From Delftia sp. PS-11 (lineage in GTDB: Bacteria; Pseudomonadota; Gammaproteobacteria; Burkholderiales; Burkholderiaceae_C): DNA of 64,000 nucleotides. Both the position numbers and the translations under genes were made by a program. Location of the stretch: contig NZ_JACSYA010000006.1 in the NCBI RefSeq assembly GCF_029870285.1, positions 1-64,000 of the forward strand. The letters run 5' to 3'. Below are positions 53,933 to 62,032 of this stretch, in pieces (within the stretch, counting starts at the first letter, position 1; each line of letters opens with the position of its first letter). The notes below the pieces were generated by a model. The model had not been told where the DNA came from. It saw only the letters and a list, made by a program, of their open reading frames with translations, and did not search any database.

Positions 53933-56265
53933 ACGCCGTCCTCGACACTCATACAGCCGCCATGCCAACCCCGGGCGCCGGTGCACTGATGCTGCATGTG
54001 CCCGTGCTCAGCATCGCCCGCAGCTTGCGCAACCCGCGCAAGCACTTCGACGCCGCCAAGCTGCAGGAACTCGCGGACAGCATCAAGGCCACGGGCGTGC
54101 ATCAGCCCATCTTGCTGCGCCCGCTGCCCGAATCGCGCATCGCCGATGAACAGGCATGGGCAAAAGCAGAAAAGCGCGAGCGCGCGCAGTACGAGCTGAT
54201 CGCCGGGGAGCGCCGATGGCGCGCCAGCCAGCTCGCGGGCCTGGCAGAGATCCCCGCGATGATCCGCCCCATGTCGGACGCCGAGGCCCTGCGCGCGGCC
54301 GTCATCGAGAACCTGCAGCGCGAGGACGTGACAAAGCTGGAAGAGGCCGAAGGCTACCGCGAACTGTTGGACTTGGGCGAGACCACTGCAGAGAAGATCG
54401 CCAAGGATGTGGGCAAGAGCCGCACCTATGTTTTCAACGTCCTCAAGATTTTGGACGCCTGCGAAGCGGTCCGCGAGGCGCTGCGCAAAGGAGAAATTGA
54501 CTTCAGCCGCGCCCAACTGCTCGCCCGAATTCCGGGTGCACAGACCCAAGCACAAGCGCTTGAAGACATCTCCGAAACGGACTGGCGAGGGGAGAAGCCC
54601 GGCTATGACGAATGCGCAAAGATTGTCCGCGACAAGTACATGGTGCGGCTGGACAGGGCAAAGTTCGACATAGCAGATGCCAGCTTGATTCCTGAGGCAG
54701 GCAGTTGCGCGAACTGCAGCAAGCGAGCCGGCGCAAACGCGGAGCTGAAGAAGGAAATGGGCAGTGCAGACATCTGCACTGACAAGCCGTGCTATGAGGC
54801 AAAGGGCGAAGCGCACACTGCCCGCATGGTGCAAGCGGCCAAAGAGCAAGGGTATACCGTCATAGTCGGCAAGGAGGCCGAAGAGCTTCAGGCCCAGGGC
54901 TACAACGAGAAGCTGATCGGCTACCGCCGGCTGGATGCCATCGAAGACAGCCCCAGCGACCACTCGCTGCGCAAGATCATCGGCGACCAGATGAAGGCCG
55001 AGGGCATCCAGCCCGTCAAGATCGAACACCCGCGCCGCAAAGGCGAGCTGGTCGATGCGCTGCCGAATGAAACGGTGCTGCGCTTGCTAAAGACCGTGGA
55101 CGGCCAAGCCAAGGCATCCGCAGCTGTAGCCAAGGAAGCCCGCCAGTTCAGCGAATCAAAGAAGGCCCAAGCCGAGGCAAAGGCCAAGGCGAAGTTTGAG
55201 CAGGCATGGCGCGATGCTCTGTTGGATCGCGCATGGAACAGCCTCAATGCTGAACAGCCCCCGGCCTTCAATCTGGATGTGCATCGCTATATCGCCCTGC
55301 GGTCCGTCAAGAGCCTTGGGACCGATGACGCGCAGGCAATTGCAGACGTGCTCGGCATGGACCGCGTGGGCGCCCACACTGCACTGATCGAGTACGCGAA
55401 GGAAACCGCCCACCCTGATCACCTGCAGCTCCTGTGCATCATGCAGGGGGACAGCCGCGCCACGCACAACCCCTACAGCGGAATCCCGAATGAGGGGCTG
55501 ATGCTGGTGGCCGGCGCCGTGCTGCAGGACCGTCTGCAGGCCGTGATTGAAGAGGTCAAAACGATTGCAGCAGACAAGCATCTGCAGAAGATCGCCCCCG
55601 TTCAGCCTGCTGCCCCGAAGGCGGATCTACCCCTGCCCCCCGCTGCGCGCGCTGGCGGGAGTGGCGCGAAAGGCAAGGCCAAAAAACCCCACGCTGCGCG
55701 TGCCAGCGACATGCCGAAAACGACTGCCGCCGAGGCATCTGCCGCTATTACGGCAGCAATGCAAAGTCTAGGCGCGGACGAGTCCGCGCAGGGCGACGAT
55801 GCAGGCCCAGTCGCAGCTGACGATGGCCAGGACAGTGCAGACGCCGGCACCGGGGCAGCAGATCAAGCAGCCACCAGCCAGGCGCCTGAATTCCAAAGCG
55901 GCGACCTGGTGCGCGTGAAGCAAGGCCTCAAGGGATCAACCGGCCGCATCAAAAAAGAGTGCGGCCGCGTGGGCGTGGTGCGCCATGGCCATGTCTCCCT
56001 GATCGTGGAATTTGGCGCCGGCGTGGGCCAGCGCGCAGGGTTCGAGGCCGAGGAGCTGGAGCCCTACACAGCAGACCCCATCGTCGGCAAGCGCGTTCGC
56101 GTCCTGAGCGCAGGCCTGATGCCCAAGCGCCAAGAATTCATGTGGCGCGAAGGCACCGTGCTGGGTGCCCGTGAAGACGGATGGGAAGTCGAGTTTGCCG
56201 GCAAGCCCGGCACCCCCGCAAAGACCGCCATTTTTGGCACCGAAGAACTGGAGAGCCTGGCATGA
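53929..56265 (+). CDS. ParB-like protein with KOW-like C-terminus
   Basis: 778 residues. N-terminal ParB domain: NPRKHFDAAKLQELADSIKATGVHQPILLRP, then YELIAGERRWRASQLAGL (the GERRxRA CTP-binding motif) and AAVIENLQREDVTKLEEAEGYREL. An HTH follows (TAEKIAKDVGKSRTYVFNVLKIL). Cys-rich part: SCANCSKRAG...CTDKPCYEAKGEAH. The tail, after a disordered Ala-rich linker, has two KOW/Tudor-like repeats (SGDLVRVKQGLKGSTGRIKKE; VGKRVRVLSAGL). Such long ParB-like proteins occur in integrated phages without ParA. Possibly DNA partition, replication or transcription control. Confidence 0.75.
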   Translation: MNAVLDTHTAAMPTPGAGALMLHVPVLSIARSLRNPRKHFDAAKLQELADSIKATGVHQPILLRPLPESRIADEQAWAKAEKRERAQYELIAGERRWRASQLAGLAEIPAMIRPMSDAEALRAAVIENLQREDVTKLEEAEGYRELLDLGETTAEKIAKDVGKSRTYVFNVLKILDACEAVREALRKGEIDFSRAQLLARIPGAQTQAQALEDISETDWRGEKPGYDECAKIVRDKYMVRLDRAKFDIADASLIPEAGSCANCSKRAGANAELKKEMGSADICTDKPCYEAKGEAHTARMVQAAKEQGYTVIVGKEAEELQAQGYNEKLIGYRRLDAIEDSPSDHSLRKIIGDQMKAEGIQPVKIEHPRRKGELVDALPNETVLRLLKTVDGQAKASAAVAKEARQFSESKKAQAEAKAKAKFEQAWRDALLDRAWNSLNAEQPPAFNLDVHRYIALRSVKSLGTDDAQAIADVLGMDRVGAHTALIEYAKETAHPDHLQLLCIMQGDSRATHNPYSGIPNEGLMLVAGAVLQDRLQAVIEEVKTIAADKHLQKIAPVQPAAPKADLPLPPAARAGGSGAKGKAKKPHAARASDMPKTTAAEASAAITAAMQSLGADESAQGDDAGPVAADDGQDSADAGTGAADQAATSQAPEFQSGDLVRVKQGLKGSTGRIKKECGRVGVVRHGHVSLIVEFGAGVGQRAGFEAEELEPYTADPIVGKRVRVLSAGLMPKRQEFMWREGTVLGAREDGWEVEFAGKPGTPAKTAIFGTEELESLA

Positions 56266-56789
56266 AAGGTCGCCGCAAACCATTCCGCAGTCGTTGGCAG
56301 AAGGGCAACACCTTCGCCACCATCAACCGCCACGGCACGCGCCTGACGGCAGCAGAAATCGCATCGGTTATCGACCCAGTGCGCGACTGCTTTGCGCAAA
56401 TCCGCGCAGGCACCGCAACGCAAACGCACTTCGCAGTCCTGCAGACCACGATCCAAATAGCACAGGAGATCGAGGCCCAAGGCGTAGTGCGCGGCCTGGC
56501 CGAGCACATCGACTCCGCACTGGCTGCGAGCCAAGCATACGCGGCACGCTGCACGGTCGCCGACACTTGGCAGCCAAGTGCTGTCCATTTCTACGAGCTG
56601 GACGCGCTGGCCACGGCCATCGATCTACACGCTTTTCAGCTAGCGGAAGTCACGGCGCATGAGCTGCAACGTGCGGCAGACAAGGTAATCGCCCGCGCCC
56701 AAAGCGCCGGCATCGAAGTGCTGCGCTCATCCAATGACATGAGCACCACGGAACCCTACAAACAAAAGACCCAGGAGGTGCACGCATGA
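56262..56789 (+). CDS. Hypothetical early protein
   Basis: 175 residues from MKGRRKPFRSRWQKGNTFATINRHG. Mainly helical, with LQTTIQIAQEIEAQGVVRGLAEHI and HAFQLAEVTAHELQRAADKVIARAQ. ATGA overlaps with both neighbours. Family not recognised, although similar proteins often follow ParB-like genes in Comamonadaceae prophages. Confidence 0.5.
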   Translation: MKGRRKPFRSRWQKGNTFATINRHGTRLTAAEIASVIDPVRDCFAQIRAGTATQTHFAVLQTTIQIAQEIEAQGVVRGLAEHIDSALAASQAYAARCTVADTWQPSAVHFYELDALATAIDLHAFQLAEVTAHELQRAADKVIARAQSAGIEVLRSSNDMSTTEPYKQKTQEVHA

Positions 56790-57052
56790 TCGGCACACAA
56801 CCCACAGGCGCCATTGAGGGCGTGCAGATCAGCGCGGTCAGCCATGAGGGCCTGAGCGTGATCATCAACGGCAAGCCCGGCCGCCTGGCCATCGTCACCG
56901 AGGACGGCCAGATCATCGCCGCCGGCAAGGATGTGGCCCGGGAAGCGCAGGCCGTGGCAGTGAACTGCTATCGCAACTTCCTGCAGGGCAAAGGGTTCCT
57001 GCGCATCCTGAGCAAGCCCATCCAACCAGGCGAGGCAGTTGCCTCGAAATAG
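56786..57052 (+). CDS. Small early protein, intact copy of a duplicated gene
   Basis: 88 residues. GVQISAVSHEGLSVIINGKPGRLAIVTEDGQIIAAGKDVAREAQ is beta-rich. Last gene of the rightward operon, followed by a terminator. A decayed second copy, with its own terminator, lies at 57866-58083. Function unknown. Confidence 0.55.
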   Translation: MIGTQPTGAIEGVQISAVSHEGLSVIINGKPGRLAIVTEDGQIIAAGKDVAREAQAVAVNCYRNFLQGKGFLRILSKPIQPGEAVASK

Positions 57053-57070
57053 ACGCTACGCCACTCAAAC

Positions 57071-57104
57071 AAAAAGCCCGCCCGGCCTCCTCGCGGGCTT
57101 TTTT
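57071..57104. terminator. Bidirectional terminator
   Basis: AAAAAGCCCGC / GCGGGCTTTTT with an 11-base loop. It ends the rightward early operon; the convergent membrane gene's stop codon falls within its right edge, so it may serve both directions. Confidence 0.85.
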
Positions 57105-57477
57105 ACGGACTTCCGTTTGTTTCAGACTTGTTCTTCAACTTTGTGATCAGTTGCTCAATCGTGGCCGCTTGTCTTCGCTTCACGAGGGCTTTCACAAGCC
57201 ATCCAAATGCAATCAGACTACCCAAAGCAAAAACTGCCTCCCAAGTATTCGCTGAGAAGATGAGATCCTTGAAGTTACAAGTTACGAGAGTAGTCACAAG
57301 AGCAGCAAGCAAACTGCATGGTGCTATCCACGCACTACGCGCCTCAAGAGTTTCCCGATGCTCGTTAAGCGAGAGACGAAGCTTGTCCTCTGTGATCTGT
57401 ATGACATCCTGATAAAGATTGCTATGCACCTCTCGAATGGGTGCAGCAATTGGTGAGAAATGGCCTCTATGCTGCAC
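57103..57477 (-). CDS. Two-TM membrane protein of accessory cassette
   Basis: 124 residues. The soluble N-terminal 45 residues are helical (LYQDVIQITEDKLRLSLNEHRETLEARS), then two membrane helices (WIAPCSLLAALVTTLVTC; AVFALGSLIAFGWLVKAL) and a basic tail. Overlaps the upstream DUF6864-like gene by 11 bases, so they form one operon read against the early genes. Lower GC than its surroundings. Possible defence or exclusion effector; inference. Confidence 0.6.
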   Translation of the reverse strand: MQHRGHFSPIAAPIREVHSNLYQDVIQITEDKLRLSLNEHRETLEARSAWIAPCSLLAALVTTLVTCNFKDLIFSANTWEAVFALGSLIAFGWLVKALVKRRQAATIEQLITKLKNKSETNGSP

Positions 57478-57823
57478 TTGCAGCCTCTGTCAAGAAGAAC
57501 TGGATATCAAGGTGATTGGCACTTCCAATGCGATTACCCGTAAAAATCATCTCCAGGATATTACCATCGTGTTCACCGAACTTTATAGGCTCATCAATAC
57601 CCATCGGCGTTATCTTATTCCAGTTCACAATGCGAATAATCGCATAGTCATCTCGCACCTCCAAGTAAAAGGTTGAGCCGGGATCAGCCTCATCGTCCTC
57701 GAAAACGATATGCAACATCACCATCCATTCCTTTGCGGGGAACTCCAGTTTTACAACTTCCCCCTTTGGAACGAGGAGTGATGCTGACCCCAGTAGTTGA
57801 CGCTTTCCGACGGAAATTTTCAT
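57467..57823 (-). CDS. DUF6864-like protein of accessory cassette
   Basis: 118 residues, GAGG eight bases before the ATG. KISVGKRQLLGSASLLVPKGEVVKLEF...MLHIVFEDDEADPGSTFYLEV...IIRIVNWNKITPMGIDEPIKFGEHDG...LDIQFFL has the beta-strand pattern I recall for DUF6864. Cytoplasmic, no signal. Paired with the two-TM protein downstream. Function undescribed to my knowledge. Confidence 0.55.
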   Translation of the reverse strand: MKISVGKRQLLGSASLLVPKGEVVKLEFPAKEWMVMLHIVFEDDEADPGSTFYLEVRDDYAIIRIVNWNKITPMGIDEPIKFGEHDGNILEMIFTGNRIGSANHLDIQFFLTEAASAA

Positions 57824-57865
57824 AAAATCGGCCTCGTAAAAACCAGTTTAGATGCAGCAAGCCTG

Positions 57866-58083
57866 TGGCGGCGCATGAGGACTCATACGCGATTATCAAC
57901 GACAAGCCGAGCCGCCCAGCCATCACCACTGAGGACTGCTAGGTCATCGCTAAGGGCAAGACATGCGAGGCGCAGGCAAGGGCCGTGTCCGTGAACTGCT
58001 ACCCCAACTTCCTGCAGGGCGAAGGATTCCTTCGCAGCCTGAGCAAGCCCACCCAGCTAGGCGCGGCCGATGCGTCGAAATAG
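57866..58083 (+). pseudogene. Decayed duplicate of the gene at 56786-57052
   Basis: From about 57868 the DNA follows 56835-57052 nearly base for base (for example GTGAACTGCTA, CAACTTCCTGCAGGGC, TCGAAATAGACGCTACGCCA). The CAG of the intact copy is TAG here at 57940, and the start is missing. The match continues past the stop into a duplicated terminator. Confidence 0.85.
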
Positions 58084-58101
58084 ACGCTACGCCATTCCAA
58101 C

Positions 58102-58136
58102 AAAAAGCCTGCCTAGTCACCCTGGCAGGCTCTTTT
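58102..58136. terminator. Terminator, duplicate of the one at 57071
   Basis: GCCTGCC / GGCAGGC stem followed by TCTTTT, preceded by AAAAA. It lies after the pseudogene and faces the converging gene at 58151. Confidence 0.75.
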
Positions 58137-58150
58137 AAGCTACCCGGCTG

Positions 58151-58453
58151 TCACTGCAACCCAAGAGCACGCGCCAAAGACTCATCTCGCTCCCGCAGCA
58201 CCTGCAGTCGCTCAGCATCAGTCAGATCAGTGAATTTCAACAAATACTCAAAGGGCTCAGTCCCTTGCTCGGCAGCACGTACCCCGAGTGCTTCACGCGC
58301 CTGTAGTGATCGAAGCTCAGAGAGTTCAACACCCAAGGCATCAGCGACCTCCTGAGACACGTTCTCTACTCGTGTCCGAGCTTGAGGATCTTCGTCAAGA
58401 AACCGCTGGATACCCAAATCAACCTGATCTTTGGATAGAAGTGGCTTGCTCAT
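58151..58453 (-). CDS. Hypothetical phage protein next to attR
   Basis: 100 residues, GGAG before the ATG. LSKDQVDLGIQRFLDEDPQARTRVENVSQEVADALGVELSELRSLQAREALGV is all helix, with a possible HTH. Last gene before attR. Small helical proteins at att ends can be directionality factors, but there is no direct evidence here. Confidence 0.5.
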   Translation of the reverse strand: MSKPLLSKDQVDLGIQRFLDEDPQARTRVENVSQEVADALGVELSELRSLQAREALGVRAAEQGTEPFEYLLKFTDLTDAERLQVLRERDESLARALGLQ

Positions 58454-58495
58454 TCTTGCTCCAATGTCGTGTATCGCTGGGTTATATAGAGAGAC

Positions 58496-58558
58496 TTATG
58501 GGCACCCAAGGGAGACGAAGCCCACACGCGGCGCGGCTGCGCCGGCAGGGGTTGTCAT
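58496..58558 (-). pseudogene. rimO: Displaced native 5' end of rimO
   Basis: ATG ACA ACC CCT... encodes MTTPAGAAAPRVGFV followed by SLGCP and then TAA, two bases into the phage. The SLGCP codons are the att core. RVGFVSLGCP is the expected RimO start (compare [11 protein letters not shown] of the restored gene). Only 20 codons remain. Confidence 0.9.
58500..58513. other. attR core of prophage B
   Basis: GGGCACCCAAGGGA, identical to attL. To its right the chromosome continues with the rimO 5' remnant and phaR. Confidence 0.9.
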
Positions 58559-58650
58559 GTTTTTTGCGTCGCTCGTGGGATTCATAGGGGCGGTATTGTC
58601 CCAGTTCTGGACGAACTTGGCACTTCGCCCGTGAACTTGCCCCTGAAAGC

Positions 58651-59190
58651 TCAGCTATTGCGCTTGATTCCGAGCGCGCCCAGCATCTGCTCGGTCTGCT
58701 TTTGCATCTGTTCCTGCATCTGGCTGAACATGTTCTGGGACTGCTCCATGTAGCTGCTCATCATGTTCTGCATGGCAGGCGGCTGCATGCGCATAAACTG
58801 GCTCCAGGCTTCGGGCGAGGCGCCCTGGGCCTGTTCGGCCAGCTTGTTCTGGAAGTCGGTGAACATCTGCACGTTCTTTTCCAGGTAGGAGCCCATGTAG
58901 CCCTGCATGGCATGGCCGTAGAAACGGATGATGTTGGCCAGGACGGCCTCGGAGAACATCGGGGCGCCGCCGGCTTCTTCTTCCAGAATGATCTGCAGCA
59001 GAATGCTGCGCGTGAGGTCTTCGCCGGTCTTGGCGTCCTTGATCACCACAGGCTCGCTGTCCATGACGAGCTGCTTGACCTCGGCCAGCGTGATGTAGGA
59101 AGAAGTGTCGGTGTCGTAGAGACGGCGGTTGGGGTATTTCTTGATCACGCGCTGGGCGCTGGGGGCGGCAGTCTTTGTCGTCTCTTGCAT
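58651..59190 (-). CDS. phaR: Polyhydroxyalkanoate synthesis repressor
   Basis: 179 residues. N-terminal DNA-binding domain VIKKYPNRRLYDTDTSSYITLAEVKQLV and the PHB-accumulation domain (FYGHAMQGYMGSYLEKNVQMF). The C-terminal part is Met/Gln-rich (MEQSQNMFSQMQEQMQKQTEQML). PhaR represses phasin genes until PHA granules titrate it. In this family phaR is normally followed by rimO; prophage B now separates them. Confidence 0.95.
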   Translation of the reverse strand: MQETTKTAAPSAQRVIKKYPNRRLYDTDTSSYITLAEVKQLVMDSEPVVIKDAKTGEDLTRSILLQIILEEEAGGAPMFSEAVLANIIRFYGHAMQGYMGSYLEKNVQMFTDFQNKLAEQAQGASPEAWSQFMRMQPPAMQNMMSSYMEQSQNMFSQMQEQMQKQTEQMLGALGIKRNS

Positions 59191-59225
59191 TGCAAGTTTC
59201 TCCTATTGTGCGAACAACCGTTCTA

Positions 59226-59236
59226 TTGCAGTGCAA
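59226..59236. promoter_or_regulatory. Possible PhaR operator upstream of phaR
   Basis: TTGCAGTGCAA, a palindrome about 36 bases before the phaR ATG. PhaR is reported to bind TGC-rich dyads and to autoregulate; the match is suggestive only. Confidence 0.4.
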
Positions 59237-59475
59237 CAGATTCTAGGCAGCGAGCATGCGCCTGCGGCGCAGCGCTAACCCTGATGGTAGCCTCAGGCGG
59301 CAGGCCTTGCGGCCATTCGGCGCAAGAGCGCGCGACATTGCCATCAGTTGCTCTCTGTAAAGACAATTGTCACCATCGCACCCGGCCAGTGCTGCACCAG
59401 CGCGCATTGCCGCAGGCATCCGTACTGCGGCCGTTCAGCGGTCGGAAATTTTCATGGACTGGCTCCCTGCAAAAA

Positions 59476-60642
59476 TCAGTAAGAGCGGGGCAGTTGCAAC
59501 ACGTGCTCGGCCACATGCCCCAGAATCATGTTGGTGGAGATGGGCGCGACCTGGTACAGCCGCGTTTCACGGAACTTGCGCTCCACGTCGTACTCGCAGG
59601 CAAAACCGAAACCGCCATGCGTCTGCAGGCAGGCGTTGGCAGCTTCCCAGCTGGCCTTGGCAGCCAGATACTTGGCCATGTTGGCTTCGACACCTGCGTT
59701 CTGACGCGCGTCGATCTTCTGGCAGGCACGCCAGCGCATGAGATTGGCAGCCTCCAGTTCGATAAAGGATTCGGCCAGCGGGAACTGGACGCCCTGGTTC
59801 TGCCCGATGGGCCGGCCGAACACCTTGCGTTCACGGGCGTATTCCGTGGCCTTCTCCAGGAACCAGTAGCCGTCGCCAATGCATTCGGCCGCAATCAGCG
59901 TGCGCTCGGCATTCAGGCCGTCGAATATCACCTTCAATCCTTTACCCTCCGTGCCCAACAGCGCGTCTTCGGGCAGTTCCAGGTTGTCGAAAAACAGCTC
60001 GTTGGTCTCGTGGTTGACCATGTTCAGAATGGGGCGCACCGTGAGACCGTTGCCGATGGCCTTGTCGAGTTCGACGATGAAGCACGACAGGCCATCGCTC
60101 TTTTTTTGCACCTGCTCGATGGGGGTGGTGCGCGCCAGCAGGATCAACAGGTCGCTGTGCTGCACGCGGCTGATCCACACCTTCTGGCCGTTGATGACCC
60201 AGCGGCCATCCCTCTTCACAGCGGTGGTCTTGAGTTTGGTGGTGTCGCTGCCGGTGGTGGGTTCGGTCACCCCCATGGACTGCACGCGCAACTCGCCGGC
60301 CGCAATTTTTGGCAGGTACCTGTGCTTTTGCGCATCGGTGCCACTGAACACGATGGTGTTCATCACGTACATCTGCCCATGGCAGGCGCCAGAGTTGCCG
60401 CCGCTGCGGTTGATTTCCTCCATGATGACCGAGGCCTCGGCCATCGACAGCCCCGGACCGCCGAACTCCTGCGGGATCAGCGCGGCCAGCCAGCCGGCCC
60501 TGGTGAGTGCGTTGACGAATTCCTCGGGGTAGCCGCGCGCCTCGTCGATCTTGCGGTGGTACTCGGCAGGAAACTGCCGGCACAGGCTGCGCACGGCATC
60601 GCGGATTTCCTGGTATTGATCGGGGGCAGAGAGGGCGCTCAT
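59476..60642 (-). CDS. Acyl-CoA dehydrogenase
   Basis: 388 residues, full family length. GVTEPTTGSDTTKLKT (FAD/substrate loop), WISRVQHSDLLILLART, FGRPIGQNQGVQFPLAE and CLQTHGGFGFACEYDVERKFRETRLYQVAPISTNMI are signatures. It introduces the alpha-beta double bond in acyl-CoA with FAD. Divergent from a LysR regulator with 113 bases between, probably its controller. Chain specificity unknown. Confidence 0.93.
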   Translation of the reverse strand: MSALSAPDQYQEIRDAVRSLCRQFPAEYHRKIDEARGYPEEFVNALTRAGWLAALIPQEFGGPGLSMAEASVIMEEINRSGGNSGACHGQMYVMNTIVFSGTDAQKHRYLPKIAAGELRVQSMGVTEPTTGSDTTKLKTTAVKRDGRWVINGQKVWISRVQHSDLLILLARTTPIEQVQKKSDGLSCFIVELDKAIGNGLTVRPILNMVNHETNELFFDNLELPEDALLGTEGKGLKVIFDGLNAERTLIAAECIGDGYWFLEKATEYARERKVFGRPIGQNQGVQFPLAESFIELEAANLMRWRACQKIDARQNAGVEANMAKYLAAKASWEAANACLQTHGGFGFACEYDVERKFRETRLYQVAPISTNMILGHVAEHVLQLPRSY

Positions 60643-60755
60643 GAATGGAGTCTCCGTAAGAGGTTTTGTTACGTCATAGTAATATTTGATGGATTGAAGA
60701 AATAATAGAATTTTCTGATTGAAGCATCAATTTTCGGCATCGAAGCAAACCACCC

Positions 60756-61685
60756 ATGGACTTCAAGCAACTGCGCGCCTTCGTCACGGTGGCCGAGACA
60801 GGCAACGTCACCCGCGCCTCTGCACTGCTCAATCTCGTGCAGCCTGCCGTGTCGCGCCAGTTGCGCCTGCTGGAGGAGGATCTGGGCACTGAGCTGTTCG
60901 ACCGCAGCCGCCACGGGATGCAGCTCACACCCGCAGGCAAGACCATGCTGGAGTACGCACGCCGCATCCTGGGCGAGGCGGCACGCGCCAAGGCAGAGAT
61001 ACAGCCTACGCAGGGGCCGGTGGCAGGCATCGTGAGCATCGGCCTGCTGGCCAGCACGTCAGACCTGCTGGCCTCTCTGATCGCCACCGAGGTTGCACGG
61101 CGCTATCCCCACATCCGTCTGCGGCTGACAATTGGCTACGCAGGGCATCTGCAGGACTGGCTGGAAGCCGGCGATGTGGATGCCGCCCTGCTCTACGGCC
61201 AGAAGGAAACGCCCGCACTGCATGTGAAGGCGCTCCTGGAGGAAAGCCTGTGGGTCGTGGCGGCACCATCTGCCAGGCTTTCGCGCAGGCGCCCTCTTTC
61301 CCTGTCGCGTGTGGCGCGCGAGCCCTTCGTATTGCCTGCCGCGCCGCAGGGGCTGCGCGCCATGATCGAACACGCGGCGGCCGAAAGCGGCCTGACGCTG
61401 CAGGTCTTTGCCGAGACCAATGCGCTGAGTGTGCAAAAGGAACTGGTCGCGCAGGGCCATGGCTGGACCATCCTGCCAGCCGTGGGCGTGACGCAGGAGG
61501 TCGAGCGTGGCCTGCTCTGTGCAGCGCCGCTTTGCAAGCCTGACCTGACACGCACCATCGTACTCGCAGCCCCCAGCAGCCGGCAGGCCACGGCCCCCGT
61601 GCGCTGCGTGGTCGGTGTGCTGATGGAGTGCGTCAAGGCGACGTTCGACGAGGGCCGCTGGCCAGATGCGCGCTGGCTTGGCTAG
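60756..61685 (+). CDS. LysR-family transcriptional regulator
   Basis: 309 residues. MDFKQLRAFVTVAETGNVTRASALLNLVQPAVSRQLRLLEEDLGTELFDRSRHG is a textbook LysR HTH; effector domain follows. Divergent to the acyl-CoA dehydrogenase. The intergenic region is AT-rich, as expected for a LysR-controlled promoter. Confidence 0.92.
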   Translation: MDFKQLRAFVTVAETGNVTRASALLNLVQPAVSRQLRLLEEDLGTELFDRSRHGMQLTPAGKTMLEYARRILGEAARAKAEIQPTQGPVAGIVSIGLLASTSDLLASLIATEVARRYPHIRLRLTIGYAGHLQDWLEAGDVDAALLYGQKETPALHVKALLEESLWVVAAPSARLSRRRPLSLSRVAREPFVLPAAPQGLRAMIEHAAAESGLTLQVFAETNALSVQKELVAQGHGWTILPAVGVTQEVERGLLCAAPLCKPDLTRTIVLAAPSSRQATAPVRCVVGVLMECVKATFDEGRWPDARWLG

Positions 61686-61804
61686 AGGCAGCCTCCCGGT
61701 CGATCTGCCGCTGTCCGGCGATTGTCCGCAGGCAGCGGCCGGGCATGGATCTCGGTATGGATGTGCAAGAGCCCTGGCCCATTCAGGAGGGCCGAGTCAC
61801 CAAT

Positions 61805-61834
61805 AAAAATGCCCGCTTTGAAGCGGGCATTTTT
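61805..61834. terminator. Bidirectional terminator
   Basis: AAAAATGCCCGCTT / AAGCGGGCATTTTT, a perfect 14-pair stem with a two-base centre. It serves the tRNA-Val gene on the minus strand and perhaps the LysR gene on the plus strand. Confidence 0.9.
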
Positions 61835-61864
61835 GCTGCAAGCTCTGGTTTTGCTTGCTATGTT

Positions 61865-61941
61865 TGGTAGGCGCGATTGGACTCGAACCAACGACCCCCA
61901 CCATGTCAAGGTGGTGCTCTAACCAGCTGAGCTACGCGCCT
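61865..61941 (-). tRNA. tRNA-Val (anticodon GAC)
   Basis: Acceptor AGGCGCG/CGCGCCT, D arm GCTC...GAGC, anticodon stem CCACC/GGTGG with loop TTGACAT (GAC), T arm GGTTCGAGTCC, encoded CCA. 77 bases. No integrase beside it. Confidence 0.95.
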
Positions 61942-62032
61942 GTCGTTTGTTGAAGCCGCAAGTATAGCAGCACAAAACGGGGCTTACGGGCAAATTGCAC
62001 AGATTTGCCAGGCATGGCGCCAGCCGGGGGCC

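Larger units (their letters stand above)
19936..58513. mobile_element. Prophage B, complete, serine-integrase siphophage type
   Basis: Bounded by the 14-bp direct repeat. It separates rimO from its own 5' end and from phaR, its original neighbour. All functional modules of a temperate tailed phage are present: integrase, lysogeny switch, replication, late regulator, HK97-type head genes, tail genes with a tape measure, and lysis. The head and tail gene set suggests a long non-contractile tail. Accessory AT-rich insertions lie near both ends (retron at 22-24 kb; DUF6864-like cassette at 57 kb). No broken core gene was seen, so it may be inducible. Confidence 0.93.

Noticed and set aside
53371..55029. 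A 552-codon minus-strand open frame across the ParB-like gene
   Set aside because: Antisense to a protein with a clear ParB core; low-complexity translation.
61865..61941. tRNA-Val(GAC) as a second phage attachment site
   Set aside because: No integrase or phage gene flanks it; ordinary metabolic genes follow on both sides.
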